From Pyrinomonadaceae bacterium (GTDB lineage: Bacteria; Acidobacteriota; Blastocatellia; Pyrinomonadales; Pyrinomonadaceae), in contig JAIBCC010000003.1 of assembly GCA_019694395.1 (NCBI GenBank), positions 126,001-190,000 of the forward strand: a DNA stretch of 64,000 nt, read 5' to 3'. Each line of letters opens with the position of its first letter. Positions within the stretch are counted from its first letter, which is position 1. The translations under genes were made by a program, and so were the position numbers. Below the pieces are notes generated by a model that was given only the letters and a program-made list of their open reading frames with translations, did not search any database and had not been told where the DNA came from. Shown here in pieces: positions 41,884-49,565 of the stretch.

Positions 41884-42204
41884 TTAATTTCTATCCCGAC
41901 CATTGTGTTTGGTTCGGAAAATTTTTCGGCTGGCTTTGTTTTGTTTATGTTGAAGCCGGGCTTTTTCTTTTTTGGTAACAGTGCCGTCGGATTTAGCTTT
42001 CTTTTCGTAGCTAATGACATTTTTCTCACTGTGTTTAATGCTTTTACCTTCTTTTTTGGTAATTTCACCAGAGTTCACGCCGCGTTTAACCCGTCTCTTT
42101 TGATTATGCTCGCGTTTGTCTGCGTGATGCGTTGTCTGTCCGAAAGTGTTAGCCGCAAAGATAACAAAAATTGCAATCATTAAAGTTAAAAGTAATTTTT
42201 TCAT
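41884..42204 (-). CDS. Small exported basic protein with GVxSGEIT/DGTVT motifs
   Basis: The 106-residue product has a signal peptide ending TFGQ. The mature part, KRGVNSGEITKKEGKSI, then EKKAKSDGTVTKKEKARLQHKQNKASRKIF, matches a widespread small exported protein type whose repeat is 'QGvxSGelT..Ea' and 'AksDGxvT..Er..L'. It is helical and Lys-rich. The role of that family is unknown. It lies in the middle of the operon, 17 bp after its neighbour. Confidence 0.75.
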   Translation of the reverse strand: MKKLLLTLMIAIFVIFAANTFGQTTHHADKREHNQKRRVKRGVNSGEITKKEGKSIKHSEKNVISYEKKAKSDGTVTKKEKARLQHKQNKASRKIFRTKHNGRDRN

Positions 42205-42221
42205 CTATTTTTCTCCTGATT

Positions 42222-42518
42222 TTAATTTCGTTTACCTCTTTTGCGTTTTTGCTTCATTAAAGCTTGATTTGACCAACTATCCGTATCGGTAACTCCTCCA
42301 ATATGTTTAACTTTGGGTTTACCTCTTCGGGAACTTGAAATTGAATTTTTAATTGTGGTGTTGGAAATCGTTCCCGGTTTATGAATGCTATTTGTAGTTG
42401 ATGGTTTATGAATATTATTTTGCTTGGTTTTCCGTTGATTGCTTTTGCTTTGACCAAAAGTGCTGGTTGCGAACATCAAAAATAACCCTGCAATTGCAAT
42501 TACAAATAATTTTTTCAT
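42222..42518 (-). CDS. Small exported basic protein, GGVTxxDxW type
   Basis: The 98-residue product has a signal peptide (ends TFGQ) and a short mature part rich in Lys, Asn and Ser with repeated HKPSTTN/HKPGTIS. It closes with GGVTDTDSW and a run of basic residues (KQKRKRGKRN). The GGVTxxDxW motif is shared with the gene at 43282, which marks the two as paralogues. No known domain is present. It is one of the consecutive operon genes, with 23 bp to the previous one. Confidence 0.7.
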   Translation of the reverse strand: MKKLFVIAIAGLFLMFATSTFGQSKSNQRKTKQNNIHKPSTTNSIHKPGTISNTTIKNSISSSRRGKPKVKHIGGVTDTDSWSNQALMKQKRKRGKRN

Positions 42519-42541
42519 TTATTTTTTCTCCCTATTTTCTT

Positions 42542-43000
42542 TTAATTTCGACGGTCATATTTGATGCCTTTTTCCACTTCGTCAATGGCTTCTTTGACCA
42601 AATCAATCGCTTTATTGCGATGTCCGCCTTTATCGGCAGTCGCTTTTTTCAGGTTATCCAATGCTTGTTCCAAATCTTTTTTAGCTTTTTCCATATAAGG
42701 CTGGTCGGCGGACGAGGTTTCAAAACCCGTAAATACTTCATCAACAGCAAAATTTTCGTTTCCGTTGCGGCGGTCGTAGCGGATTCCTTCGTTGACCTCG
42801 CGGAGTGCCTGATTGACCAAATCACGAGCCTTGTTGCGGTGTCCGCCTTTGTCGGCTGTCGCTTTATTCAAGTTGTTTTTGGCTTGATTCAGATTGACTT
42901 TGGCTGATTCCATAAAAGGCTGGTCAAGCGAAATCGCTAAAATATTAACGGTCAAAGCAAAACTAATTGCTAACATAAAAATACTATTTAATTTTTTCAT
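42542..43000 (-). CDS. Small exported protein with two DKGGHR helical repeats
   Basis: The 152-residue product has a signal peptide and two copies of a ~54-residue helical repeat: DQPFMESAKVNLNQAKNNL, then ATADKGGHRNKARDLVNQAL and NEGIRYDRRN; the second copy is almost identical. The 'DKGGHR..Ai.lv..Ai.eV..GI.yD' pattern occurs in exported proteins of many phyla, where its role is unknown. It is less basic than its neighbours. The upstream start overlaps the next operon gene (4 bp). Confidence 0.8.
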   Translation of the reverse strand: MKKLNSIFMLAISFALTVNILAISLDQPFMESAKVNLNQAKNNLNKATADKGGHRNKARDLVNQALREVNEGIRYDRRNGNENFAVDEVFTGFETSSADQPYMEKAKKDLEQALDNLKKATADKGGHRNKAIDLVKEAIDEVEKGIKYDRRN

Positions 43001-43269
43001 TTGTTTTTTCTCCTTGTTTTTTTACTTTTACTTCGTTTTCCGAAAATTGCGTCGGCTTCGTCGAACTGCAAAATTGATTTACTTCGCCTAGTTGATTTAT
43101 GCCGCTTTGAAATTTTTCGTTTCGGTTTTTTCTGACGAAATGCAACCAAAACCTCATCATTTACTTCAGGTAAATTGTAGTAATGCTTCTTCTTACGCTG
43201 ATCCTGTCCAAAGGCATTCGCACTAAAAATCAAAATAATGACAGCTAAAATGAATGCAGTTTTTTTCAT
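42997..43269 (-). CDS. Small exported strongly basic protein
   Basis: The 90-residue product has a signal peptide ending AFGQ; the ~69 mature residues carry a high share of Lys/Arg (including KKPKRKISKRHKSTRRSKS). No motif of a known family is seen. It overlaps the DKGGHR-type gene by 4 bp and lies 12 bp after the neighbour upstream. It could be an exported cationic peptide or a nucleic-acid- or polyanion-binding protein; there is nothing to decide. Confidence 0.7.
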   Translation of the reverse strand: MKKTAFILAVIILIFSANAFGQDQRKKKHYYNLPEVNDEVLVAFRQKKPKRKISKRHKSTRRSKSILQFDEADAIFGKRSKSKKTRRKNK

Positions 43270-43281
43270 TTCGTTTCACCC

Positions 43282-43572
43282 CTAATGTTTAGTCCGTTTT
43301 CGCACAGCTTTAACTCCTTTGGTTGGGTGTTTTCTTCGCTGATTTCTAATCTTTGCGACATCATCGTTGTAACACGGATCGCAGCAGCCGGTGCAGATAC
43401 CGTTTGGTCTGCCGATTGGCTTTTTGGTGGTGCGGGCAGTAGATTTATTTTTTCGCTTGCTTGTCCAAGTGTCTTCGTGCGTTACGCCGCCTTTTCGTTT
43501 ATTGCTCTGTCCAAATACGTTGAGCGAAAAAGCAAACAGCAAAATTGCAATTATCCAGATTATTTTTTTCAT
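43282..43572 (-). CDS. Small exported basic protein with a Cys cluster, GGVTxxDxW type
   Basis: The 96-residue product has a signal peptide ending VFGQ, followed by KRKGGVTHEDTWTSKRKNKS, a paralogue of the gene at 42222. Unlike its kin it has four Cys in CTGCCDPC, which could bind metal or make disulfides outside the cell. The tail is Lys/Arg-rich. It overlaps the neighbour upstream by 4 bp. Confidence 0.7.
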   Translation of the reverse strand: MKKIIWIIAILLFAFSLNVFGQSNKRKGGVTHEDTWTSKRKNKSTARTTKKPIGRPNGICTGCCDPCYNDDVAKIRNQRRKHPTKGVKAVRKRTKH

Positions 43573-44033
43573 TTGTTTCGTTTCCTTTTTCTGGGAGCAA
43601 CCACAGTTTGTGTATCCTGGTCTAGGATAATTATTCCCTTTGGCTTTTTAACAGTTGTCCGTTTCGGTTGTGGATTTGATTTCCGAGAGTCAGTCGCTTT
43701 TCGGGAATACTGTCCCTCCGGGTGTTTATTATCTGAAACGATTTTTTCGGGAATCTGAAACTCAAGCAACGCGGGTTTAGCCTCGGGATTCTTATTTACC
43801 AAATCCTTCGGTTTGGCATTTCTTTGGTTAAGCTCAGGAGTTTCGTCTGAATTCTTGACTGAAGTTTTACCGTTTTTGTATACAGGAATTGTTCCGCCCG
43901 TTGCTTGAGACGGTCTTTTGGTGATTCTAGTATTTTTAGCAGTTTTTCCTTTACTACTTTGTCCGAAAACATTGCTTGTTAAAGCAAAAGCTATAGTTAA
44001 GATGGCAATAATGATGTAAAATTTTTTCAACAT
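43569..44033 (-). CDS. Small exported basic protein
   Basis: The start at 44033 (behind GAGGAAAA) is better than the frame start at 44060; it gives a 154-residue product with a signal peptide ending VFGQ. The mature part is Lys/Pro/Ser-rich and of low complexity, with a possible amphipathic strand (LLEFQIPEKIV) and a hydrophobic GIIILDQDTQTVVAP near the end. No family is recognised. It is the second gene of the operon. Confidence 0.65.
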   Translation of the reverse strand: MLKKFYIIIAILTIAFALTSNVFGQSSKGKTAKNTRITKRPSQATGGTIPVYKNGKTSVKNSDETPELNQRNAKPKDLVNKNPEAKPALLEFQIPEKIVSDNKHPEGQYSRKATDSRKSNPQPKRTTVKKPKGIIILDQDTQTVVAPRKRKRNK

Positions 44034-44064
44034 TTCTTTTTTTCCTCGGTAATTTCTCACTTAG

Positions 44065-44364
44065 CTAATTTACTTTCCGTCGGTTCGGTTTTCGCTGGTT
44101 AGCTTTTGCCTTATTCTTTCGAGCTAAAATGTCCGTCCATTCGGAAACGCGATTTTTACCTTTCGATTTGCGGGTTGTTTTTTTCCGCGCCCAATCGTCC
44201 ATAAGCGGATGATCTGCCGCCGCCCGAGATTTTCGTTGAGCAATTTTTGTAGTTTTTGGCTTTGTTATAGTTCGTTTACGCTGATTGCTTTGCCCAAATG
44301 CTGCGGTCGTAAAAAACAACACTAAACTTACTATTCCAACAACAACTAAATTTCTTTTTAACAT
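44065..44364 (-). CDS. Small exported strongly basic protein; first gene of the operon
   Basis: The 99-residue product has a signal peptide ending AFGQ. The ~75 mature residues contain 26 Lys/Arg against 5 Asp/Glu, and two W-containing phrases, MDDWARKK and SEWTDILARK. It is the first gene of the leftward run of small exported proteins and is divergent from the winged-helix/propeller regulator. The ~150 bp between hold CTCAAA repeats. No similarity to a characterised family is evident. Confidence 0.7.
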   Translation of the reverse strand: MLKRNLVVVGIVSLVLFFTTAAFGQSNQRKRTITKPKTTKIAQRKSRAAADHPLMDDWARKKTTRKSKGKNRVSEWTDILARKNKAKANQRKPNRRKVN

Positions 44365-44465
44365 TTCTGTTTGCTCCTTACTGTTTTTGTTGTAGAATCA
44401 AGTCCAAAATTGCGTCGGGCTTGTTGTGGGTTATGACGCACAAGATAAAGATTTTTTCTTCGGAA

Positions 44466-44508
44466 ATCCTCAAAAAGCGGCTCAAATAATCCTCAAATGA
44501 TTCTCAAA
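44466..44508. promoter_or_regulatory. Four CTCAAA direct repeats at 11-12-bp spacing (candidate wHTH operator)
   Basis: CTCAAA starts at 44469, 44481, 44492 and 44503, so the steps are 12, 11 and 11 bp, about one helical turn. Two copies are extended as ATCCTCAAA and one as ATTCTCAAA. OmpR/PhoB-type winged helices bind direct repeats of this spacing. The array ends 8 bp before the start codon of the winged-helix regulator, so it would overlap that gene's own start region and lie in the shared interval with the exported-protein operon. Binding is an inference. Confidence 0.6.
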
Positions 44509-44516
44509 GTGAGCTT

Positions 44517-46715
44517 ATGAGTAATGATTTCAATAACTTATATGAGTTTGGCAGTTTTCGGCTCAATCCAGAAACAAACACTCTTTGGCGTGAAAATGAG
44601 TTAGTTCAGCTCTCTGCAAAGGCTGCCGAACTGCTCCGTTTGATCGTTGAAAAGCAAGGCGAGGTCGTTTCAAAAGACGAAATTTTCTCCAAAGTCTGGG
44701 CGGAAACTTTTGTCGAAGAAGGCGTGCTGACGCAAAATATCTACACTCTCCGCCAAACTCTCGGCACAGACGAAAACGGAAAACCTCTGATCGAAAACTT
44801 AAAAAGGCGTGGTTACAGAATCACAATTCCTGTCAAATTAAACGAAAATTTTCAGCCGAGAAATCAGGAAATCATTTTCGCCACACAAACCCGCACCGAA
44901 ATTATCGAAGAATTTATTGAAACCGATTCGTCCAAATTACTGAGCGGAGAAAAGCCTTTTTACCGCCGCAAATCAACCGTCTTTTTTTGCAGCGGTTTGG
45001 TTTTTATTTTACTGGCGAGCTTTGTCGGTTATCGAATGTTTCGTCAAAAAATACGGACATATTTTCAGCCGTCAGTCGAAAATGTGCAGTTTTTGAAAGT
45101 TACCGACACGGGAAATATTGATTATCCAAGCCTTTCGCCTGACGGAAATATGTGCGTTTATGTGCGCCAGCAGCAGCTTTTTTTGAAAGATATTGCTTCT
45201 AATAAAGAAATAAGACTCGAAATTCCAAACGTCGAAAAATTTTCTTCGGTTCAATTTTCGCCAAACGGAGATTCGATATTTTTCAGAAATGCCGAAATTC
45301 CGCGCCGCGTCGCCAATATTCTGCAAGTTTCCAGATTTGGCGGAGAAACTAAGTTGATTGCCGAAAAAGCCTGGGCAAATTTTGCAGTTTCACCAGATGG
45401 GAAAAATATTGCCTTTATCCGAAACTTTTCCGAACATCAAACTTTATATCTGAAAAATCTGGAAAATTCGGAAGAACGCGAGCTGCACACCCGATTTTAT
45501 CCCGAAAATTTTTATTATCTTGCCACGCCTTCGTGGTCGCCGGACGGCAAAAAAATTGCTTTTATTGCCCAAGCTGCCGAGGAACGATCAACCAAACTTT
45601 TTGTTTTGAAAGCTGAAACAGGAGCAGTTGAAGAAATAAAGTCCAATCGTTTAAGACAATTCGATTCAGCCGTTTGGCTACCTGATGGAGAAACTCTAAT
45701 TGTTTTAGCCAAAGAGCTTGGCAGGGAATCGCAGGTCTGGAAAATGTTTTATCCGGGCGGTGAGGTGCAAAGAATCAGCAACGGTCTGAACTCATTTGAA
45801 AAAGTTTCCGTTGCTGCCGACGGCAAAAAGATTTTGGCGATGCAGAGTGTTAGAAACTCAAATATTTTTGTGGCAGACAGTAAAAATATTGCCGAACAAC
45901 AGCCTTTGACGGCGAGTAATTCGGGAAACTTCGGTGAAGTTTCGCTTGATTGGATCGGAAACGGAAAAATTATTTACGCTTCGTCTGATGAAAAAAATCC
46001 TTCGGCAAATCTTTCAACGATAAATATTTCCGATAAAACGCGTCAGATTTTGACTTCAAACACCGATTTTCAATCCGATTACGCCAAAACTTCCGCTGAC
46101 GGAACAATTTATTTTCTAGCCAATCGCGGACGACTTATAAATATTTGGCGAATGGACAACACGGGCGAAAATATCAAGCAAATCACCGACGGCAGAGACG
46201 GTTTGCGACTATTCCCTGCACCCGCGCCTGATGGAAAATTTGTTTATTATCTGCATCGAACCCGCGAAAATTCGTCTATTAAACGATTTAATTTAACCGA
46301 GCAAAAAGAAGAGATGTTTTTCTCACGCGAAGATGTCACGCCCGCCGGTTTTCTTTCTATTTCAAATGACGGAAAATATTTGGTTTTTCTCAATTTAAAG
46401 AACGCTATCGAAAGCGATGATGAAGAAAGAGGATTTCAGGCGACGGTAATTTCAATCGAAAATCCGAATGAGGTCAAATTTTATAAAATTTCCAAATACC
46501 GCAATTCGATAAAATTTTCGCCTGACGGAACAGGGTTGGATTATGCTTCACAAAATAAACTGGTTCGGCAAGATCTTCAAACAGGTGAAATAAAAGAACT
46601 GATTTCCTATCCGCAAGAGCAAATTTTTAATTTTTCGTGGTCAAAAGACGGAAGCAAATTGGCGATTTCACGTGGAAAAGTCTCGCAAGATGCAGTTCTT
46701 TTAACCGGATTCTGA
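44517..46715 (+). CDS. Membrane winged-helix regulator with TolB/WD40-like propeller
   Basis: The 732-residue protein has an OmpR/PhoB-type winged helix (about 8-105; VLTQNIYTLRQTLG is the recognition region), one membrane helix (about 154-175), and a periplasmic beta-propeller (about 190-730). The propeller has TolB/DPPIV-like blades (SPDGNMCVYV, SPNGDSIFF, SPDGKNIAFI, SPDGKKIAFI). This CadC/ToxR-like layout (DNA-binding domain inside, sensor outside) is multicopy in Acidobacteria. Its direct-repeat array and divergence from the small-protein operon suggest it governs that operon. There is no sign of a phosphorylation domain. Confidence 0.92.
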   Translation: MSNDFNNLYEFGSFRLNPETNTLWRENELVQLSAKAAELLRLIVEKQGEVVSKDEIFSKVWAETFVEEGVLTQNIYTLRQTLGTDENGKPLIENLKRRGYRITIPVKLNENFQPRNQEIIFATQTRTEIIEEFIETDSSKLLSGEKPFYRRKSTVFFCSGLVFILLASFVGYRMFRQKIRTYFQPSVENVQFLKVTDTGNIDYPSLSPDGNMCVYVRQQQLFLKDIASNKEIRLEIPNVEKFSSVQFSPNGDSIFFRNAEIPRRVANILQVSRFGGETKLIAEKAWANFAVSPDGKNIAFIRNFSEHQTLYLKNLENSEERELHTRFYPENFYYLATPSWSPDGKKIAFIAQAAEERSTKLFVLKAETGAVEEIKSNRLRQFDSAVWLPDGETLIVLAKELGRESQVWKMFYPGGEVQRISNGLNSFEKVSVAADGKKILAMQSVRNSNIFVADSKNIAEQQPLTASNSGNFGEVSLDWIGNGKIIYASSDEKNPSANLSTINISDKTRQILTSNTDFQSDYAKTSADGTIYFLANRGRLINIWRMDNTGENIKQITDGRDGLRLFPAPAPDGKFVYYLHRTRENSSIKRFNLTEQKEEMFFSREDVTPAGFLSISNDGKYLVFLNLKNAIESDDEERGFQATVISIENPNEVKFYKISKYRNSIKFSPDGTGLDYASQNKLVRQDLQTGEIKELISYPQEQIFNFSWSKDGSKLAISRGKVSQDAVLLTGF

Positions 46716-46716
46716 T

Positions 46717-47979
46717 TTACTCGTATCTCAAAGCTTCAATCGGATTTAGTCTGGCTGCTTTCCACGCCGGAAGTAGTCCGAAAATTAATCCGAGTCCGAC
46801 CGAGACAACAAATCCGATGATCGGAGCCCACAAAGGAATGTAAGTAGGGATGATCATCTGAATTAAAAACGCCAGCAAAACGCCGATAACTATTCCCAAA
46901 AGTCCGCCCAATCCCGTCAGCGTAGCTGCTTCGATCAAAAATTGTGTGACAATGTCAATGCTTCTGGCACCGATTGCCTTACGAACGCCGATTTCTTTGG
47001 TTCTTTCCGTTACCGAAACCAGCATAATATTCATCACGCCAATTCCGCCAATCAACAAGCCAACCGAAGAAATTGCCACCATTAAAATAAAAATTCCGCT
47101 TGTGATCGCTCCGAATTGTTTGATGATCTGGTCGGAAGTCTGCACACCGAAATTATCTGGTTTATCGAATGGAACATTTCTTTCACGACGTAAAATATTT
47201 TTGATTTCATCAAGTGCTTCATTCATTTTTCCGGGTTTTGCGGTAGTGACAATAAAGCAATCTTCGTTTTGCGGATAAAGCTGTTTGATAGTTTTGAATG
47301 GCAAATAAACGGCTTTATTTTCATTATTTGGGTCTTCCGCTCCGACCAAAAAAATTTCCCGTTCTCTTAAAACACCGATAATTTTGTAATTTCGTCCTTC
47401 GATCTGAATTTCCTGATCGAGTGCGTTGCTGAAAGGGAAAAGAGTATTGGCAACATCAACGCCGATAATGGCAACTTTGGCGCGTCTGGCTTCTTCCTCG
47501 GCGGTGAAAAAACGTCCTTCGGCGAGATTAGTAACACCCATCTGAAAATAATCTGATGCCGTTCCCTGAACCGTGGCATTGGTCATCTCAATTTCTTTAT
47601 TGCGGACGTTAACACGTTCGGCAAAAGGTCCGCTGACAAAATCAACCGGGGACATAAAAGGTGCAACATATTCGCAATTTTGACAATCGCGGCGGATCGC
47701 ATCCGCGTGTTCTTCGGTCAAAGGTTTGCGGGTTCTTTCTTCCATTGTGGGGTTGAAATTAAAACCGGGTTCAAACTTAAAAGCGTAAATCGAATTTGTC
47801 CCGAATGATTCGATTTCTTTGGCGACGCGGGCATCAATTCCCGAAACGAAGGCAGAAATGACAATAACTGTGACTGTGCCGATAACTACACCAAGAATCG
47901 TCAGAAACGAACGCAGTTTGTGCTGACGCAAAGTGTCTAAAGCCATTAACAGATTTTCGTAAAAGTTTGAACGAATCAT
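46717..47979 (-). CDS. MacB-like ABC transporter permease (FtsX family)
   Basis: The 420-residue protein has one N-terminal membrane helix, a large periplasmic MacB-PCD domain (about 50-270), and a C-terminal FtsX domain with three helices (SSVGLLIGGIGVMNIMLVSVTERTKEIGVRKAIGA is the signature). MacB-type permeases drive efflux or periplasmic work such as peptide export through mechanotransmission. The ATPase subunit is not in the window. It lies 13 bp after a paralogous permease gene on the same strand. The 3' end overlaps nothing but abuts the stop of the propeller regulator. Confidence 0.93.
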   Translation of the reverse strand: MIRSNFYENLLMALDTLRQHKLRSFLTILGVVIGTVTVIVISAFVSGIDARVAKEIESFGTNSIYAFKFEPGFNFNPTMEERTRKPLTEEHADAIRRDCQNCEYVAPFMSPVDFVSGPFAERVNVRNKEIEMTNATVQGTASDYFQMGVTNLAEGRFFTAEEEARRAKVAIIGVDVANTLFPFSNALDQEIQIEGRNYKIIGVLREREIFLVGAEDPNNENKAVYLPFKTIKQLYPQNEDCFIVTTAKPGKMNEALDEIKNILRRERNVPFDKPDNFGVQTSDQIIKQFGAITSGIFILMVAISSVGLLIGGIGVMNIMLVSVTERTKEIGVRKAIGARSIDIVTQFLIEAATLTGLGGLLGIVIGVLLAFLIQMIIPTYIPLWAPIIGFVVSVGLGLIFGLLPAWKAARLNPIEALRYE

Positions 47980-47992
47980 AATTGGTTGATAA

Positions 47993-49222
47993 TTAATCTG
48001 CTCTCAATGCCACAATCGGATCAAGTTTTGCGGCTCGCCACGCGGGATAAACGCCTGAGATCAAGCCAATCCCGCTTGAAACGACTAAGGCAATCGTCAC
48101 CCAAACCAATGGCAAAGTTGTCGGAATACCGAAACCAACCGCCACGAGCTTGGCGATAGAATAAGCTATCAAAACTCCGATAGCTCCGCCCAATAAGGCT
48201 AAAGAAGTTGATTCCGCCAAAAATTGTTTCAAAATGTCGCCCCGCTTTGCTCCGATGCTTTTGCGGATTCCGATCTCCTTCGTTCTTTCCGTTACCGAAA
48301 CGAGCATAATATTCATAATTACAATTCCGCCGATGACCAACGAAATTGAAGTAACGCCAATAGCCGCGATTTGCACTGTCCCGAAAATTTTATCGCGTAA
48401 TTCATTGATTGCACTCGGCGTTACGATTCCGAAATTATCTTTTTCCGAAGGTGAAAGTTTGCGTCTGGTTCTCATTAATGTCCGCGCTTCCTCAACCGCG
48501 TCGAGGTAAGTTGACGGACTGGTCGAAGCGACTGAGATCGAAATTGAGCGACGAGTGCCGTAGATTGAAAGAAACGTAGAAAGCGGCATTTCTACATACA
48601 TATCGCGCGATTGCCCGAAAGCTGAGCCTAGTTCTTTGGCAATTCCGATAACCTGAAATGAACGACCGTCAATTTTGATGGTTTGTCCTAACGGGTTGGT
48701 GTTTGGAAAAAGTTTTTCGGCAGTTTCCGAGCCGATGAAGCAAACAAATTTTCTGTTTTCATCTTCGGTATTGATAAAATAACGACCTTCGGCGGCTTCG
48801 ATTTTTTCAATTTCGGCAATATTTGGAGAGCTTGCTTTGACCTGCACATTCAAAAGTTTTTGTTCGCCGAATTTGATGTCTGCCATTGAGCCTGCTTTTC
48901 CGCCTGCCTCTTTGATAAAACCGCCGTGTGTTTTTAATGCCTGCAAATCATCTAAAGTCACATCCTTATTGCGTCGGCGCGCAGCATTCAAAATTTCGAC
49001 GCTGGAAAAATCTTCGACTGAAAATCTCTGCACGCTAAAAGCATTCGTTCCGATATTGGCGATCTTTTCATCAACGTAAGCATTAAAACCTTCGATCAGT
49101 GAAACGACTACGATTACCGTTGCAACACCGAAAATTACACCAAGAAGCGTTAGAAATGAGCGTAATTTGTGGGCGAGAATCGAAGCAGAAGCTAGTTTTA
49201 ATGATTCGAGAAAAGACATCAA
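47993..49222 (-). CDS. MacB-like ABC transporter permease (FtsX family), paralogue
   Basis: The 409-residue protein has the same architecture as its neighbour: an N-terminal helix, a MacB-PCD periplasmic domain, and three C-terminal helices with VMNIMLVSVTERTKEIGIRKSIGA. The two are tandem paralogues and could form a heterodimeric permease. An ATPase gene is absent on either side (the region upstream is non-coding), so it must be supplied elsewhere. The 1.1 kb upstream has no gene. Confidence 0.93.
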   Translation of the reverse strand: MMSFLESLKLASASILAHKLRSFLTLLGVIFGVATVIVVVSLIEGFNAYVDEKIANIGTNAFSVQRFSVEDFSSVEILNAARRRNKDVTLDDLQALKTHGGFIKEAGGKAGSMADIKFGEQKLLNVQVKASSPNIAEIEKIEAAEGRYFINTEDENRKFVCFIGSETAEKLFPNTNPLGQTIKIDGRSFQVIGIAKELGSAFGQSRDMYVEMPLSTFLSIYGTRRSISISVASTSPSTYLDAVEEARTLMRTRRKLSPSEKDNFGIVTPSAINELRDKIFGTVQIAAIGVTSISLVIGGIVIMNIMLVSVTERTKEIGIRKSIGAKRGDILKQFLAESTSLALLGGAIGVLIAYSIAKLVAVGFGIPTTLPLVWVTIALVVSSGIGLISGVYPAWRAAKLDPIVALRAD

Positions 49223-49359
49223 ATACTACCTCAATATTGTTGCAAATATGACATTATGTATTACGGCTAATTATTATTTTATGTTTCAGCCCAATACTTG
49301 GAAAGTAAAAATATTTTTTTTCGACTTTTTATTTTTTTTTCGCAATTATTTTTTTTCAG

Positions 49360-49454
49360 TTTTCCACAGGCTCAAATCAATATTCCCAAATAAGCTGATT
49401 TTCATAAACTCACGGCTTAAATTGCTTGCAAAGTTTTCCACAGTTTTTTCCACA
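49360..49454 (+). promoter_or_regulatory. Cluster of three TTTTCCACA boxes in AT-rich DNA
   Basis: TTTTCCACA occurs at 49360-49368, 49434-49442 and 49446-49454, all in the same orientation and each followed by G. It differs from the DnaA box TTATCCACA by one base. A T-rich tract lies directly to the left (49305-49360). It is part of the gene-free interval 49223-49530. Genes point away from it on both sides for a long distance. It is a candidate DnaA-binding cluster only. Confidence 0.35.
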
Positions 49455-49531
49455 GGACGCCTCAAAATAATCACAGTTTTGGTGGAAAAAAGTAGGTTAA
49501 TTTACGGGCTAAAACTTAAAGTATTTTCTTC

Positions 49532-49559
49532 TTGACATTAGAAAAAACGGGTGTATTAT
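49532..49559 (+). promoter_or_regulatory. Sigma-70-type promoter of the structured RNA
   Basis: TTGACA (49532-49537), 16-bp spacer, TATTAT (49554-49559): a near-consensus promoter. Transcription would begin at about 49566. Confidence 0.8.
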
Positions 49560-49565
49560 CCATCT

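Noticed and set aside
42398-42907. 169-residue plus-strand reading frame rich in Phe/Val
   Set aside because: It is the antisense of the exported DKGGHR-type gene and the Lys-rich codons give a hydrophobic shadow.
43285-43758. 157-residue plus-strand reading frame
   Set aside because: Antisense shadow of two small basic protein genes with signal peptides and ribosome sites.
46717-49222. Complete MacAB-TolC efflux system
   Set aside because: Only two FtsX-type permeases are present; no ATPase, MacA or TolC gene is in the window.
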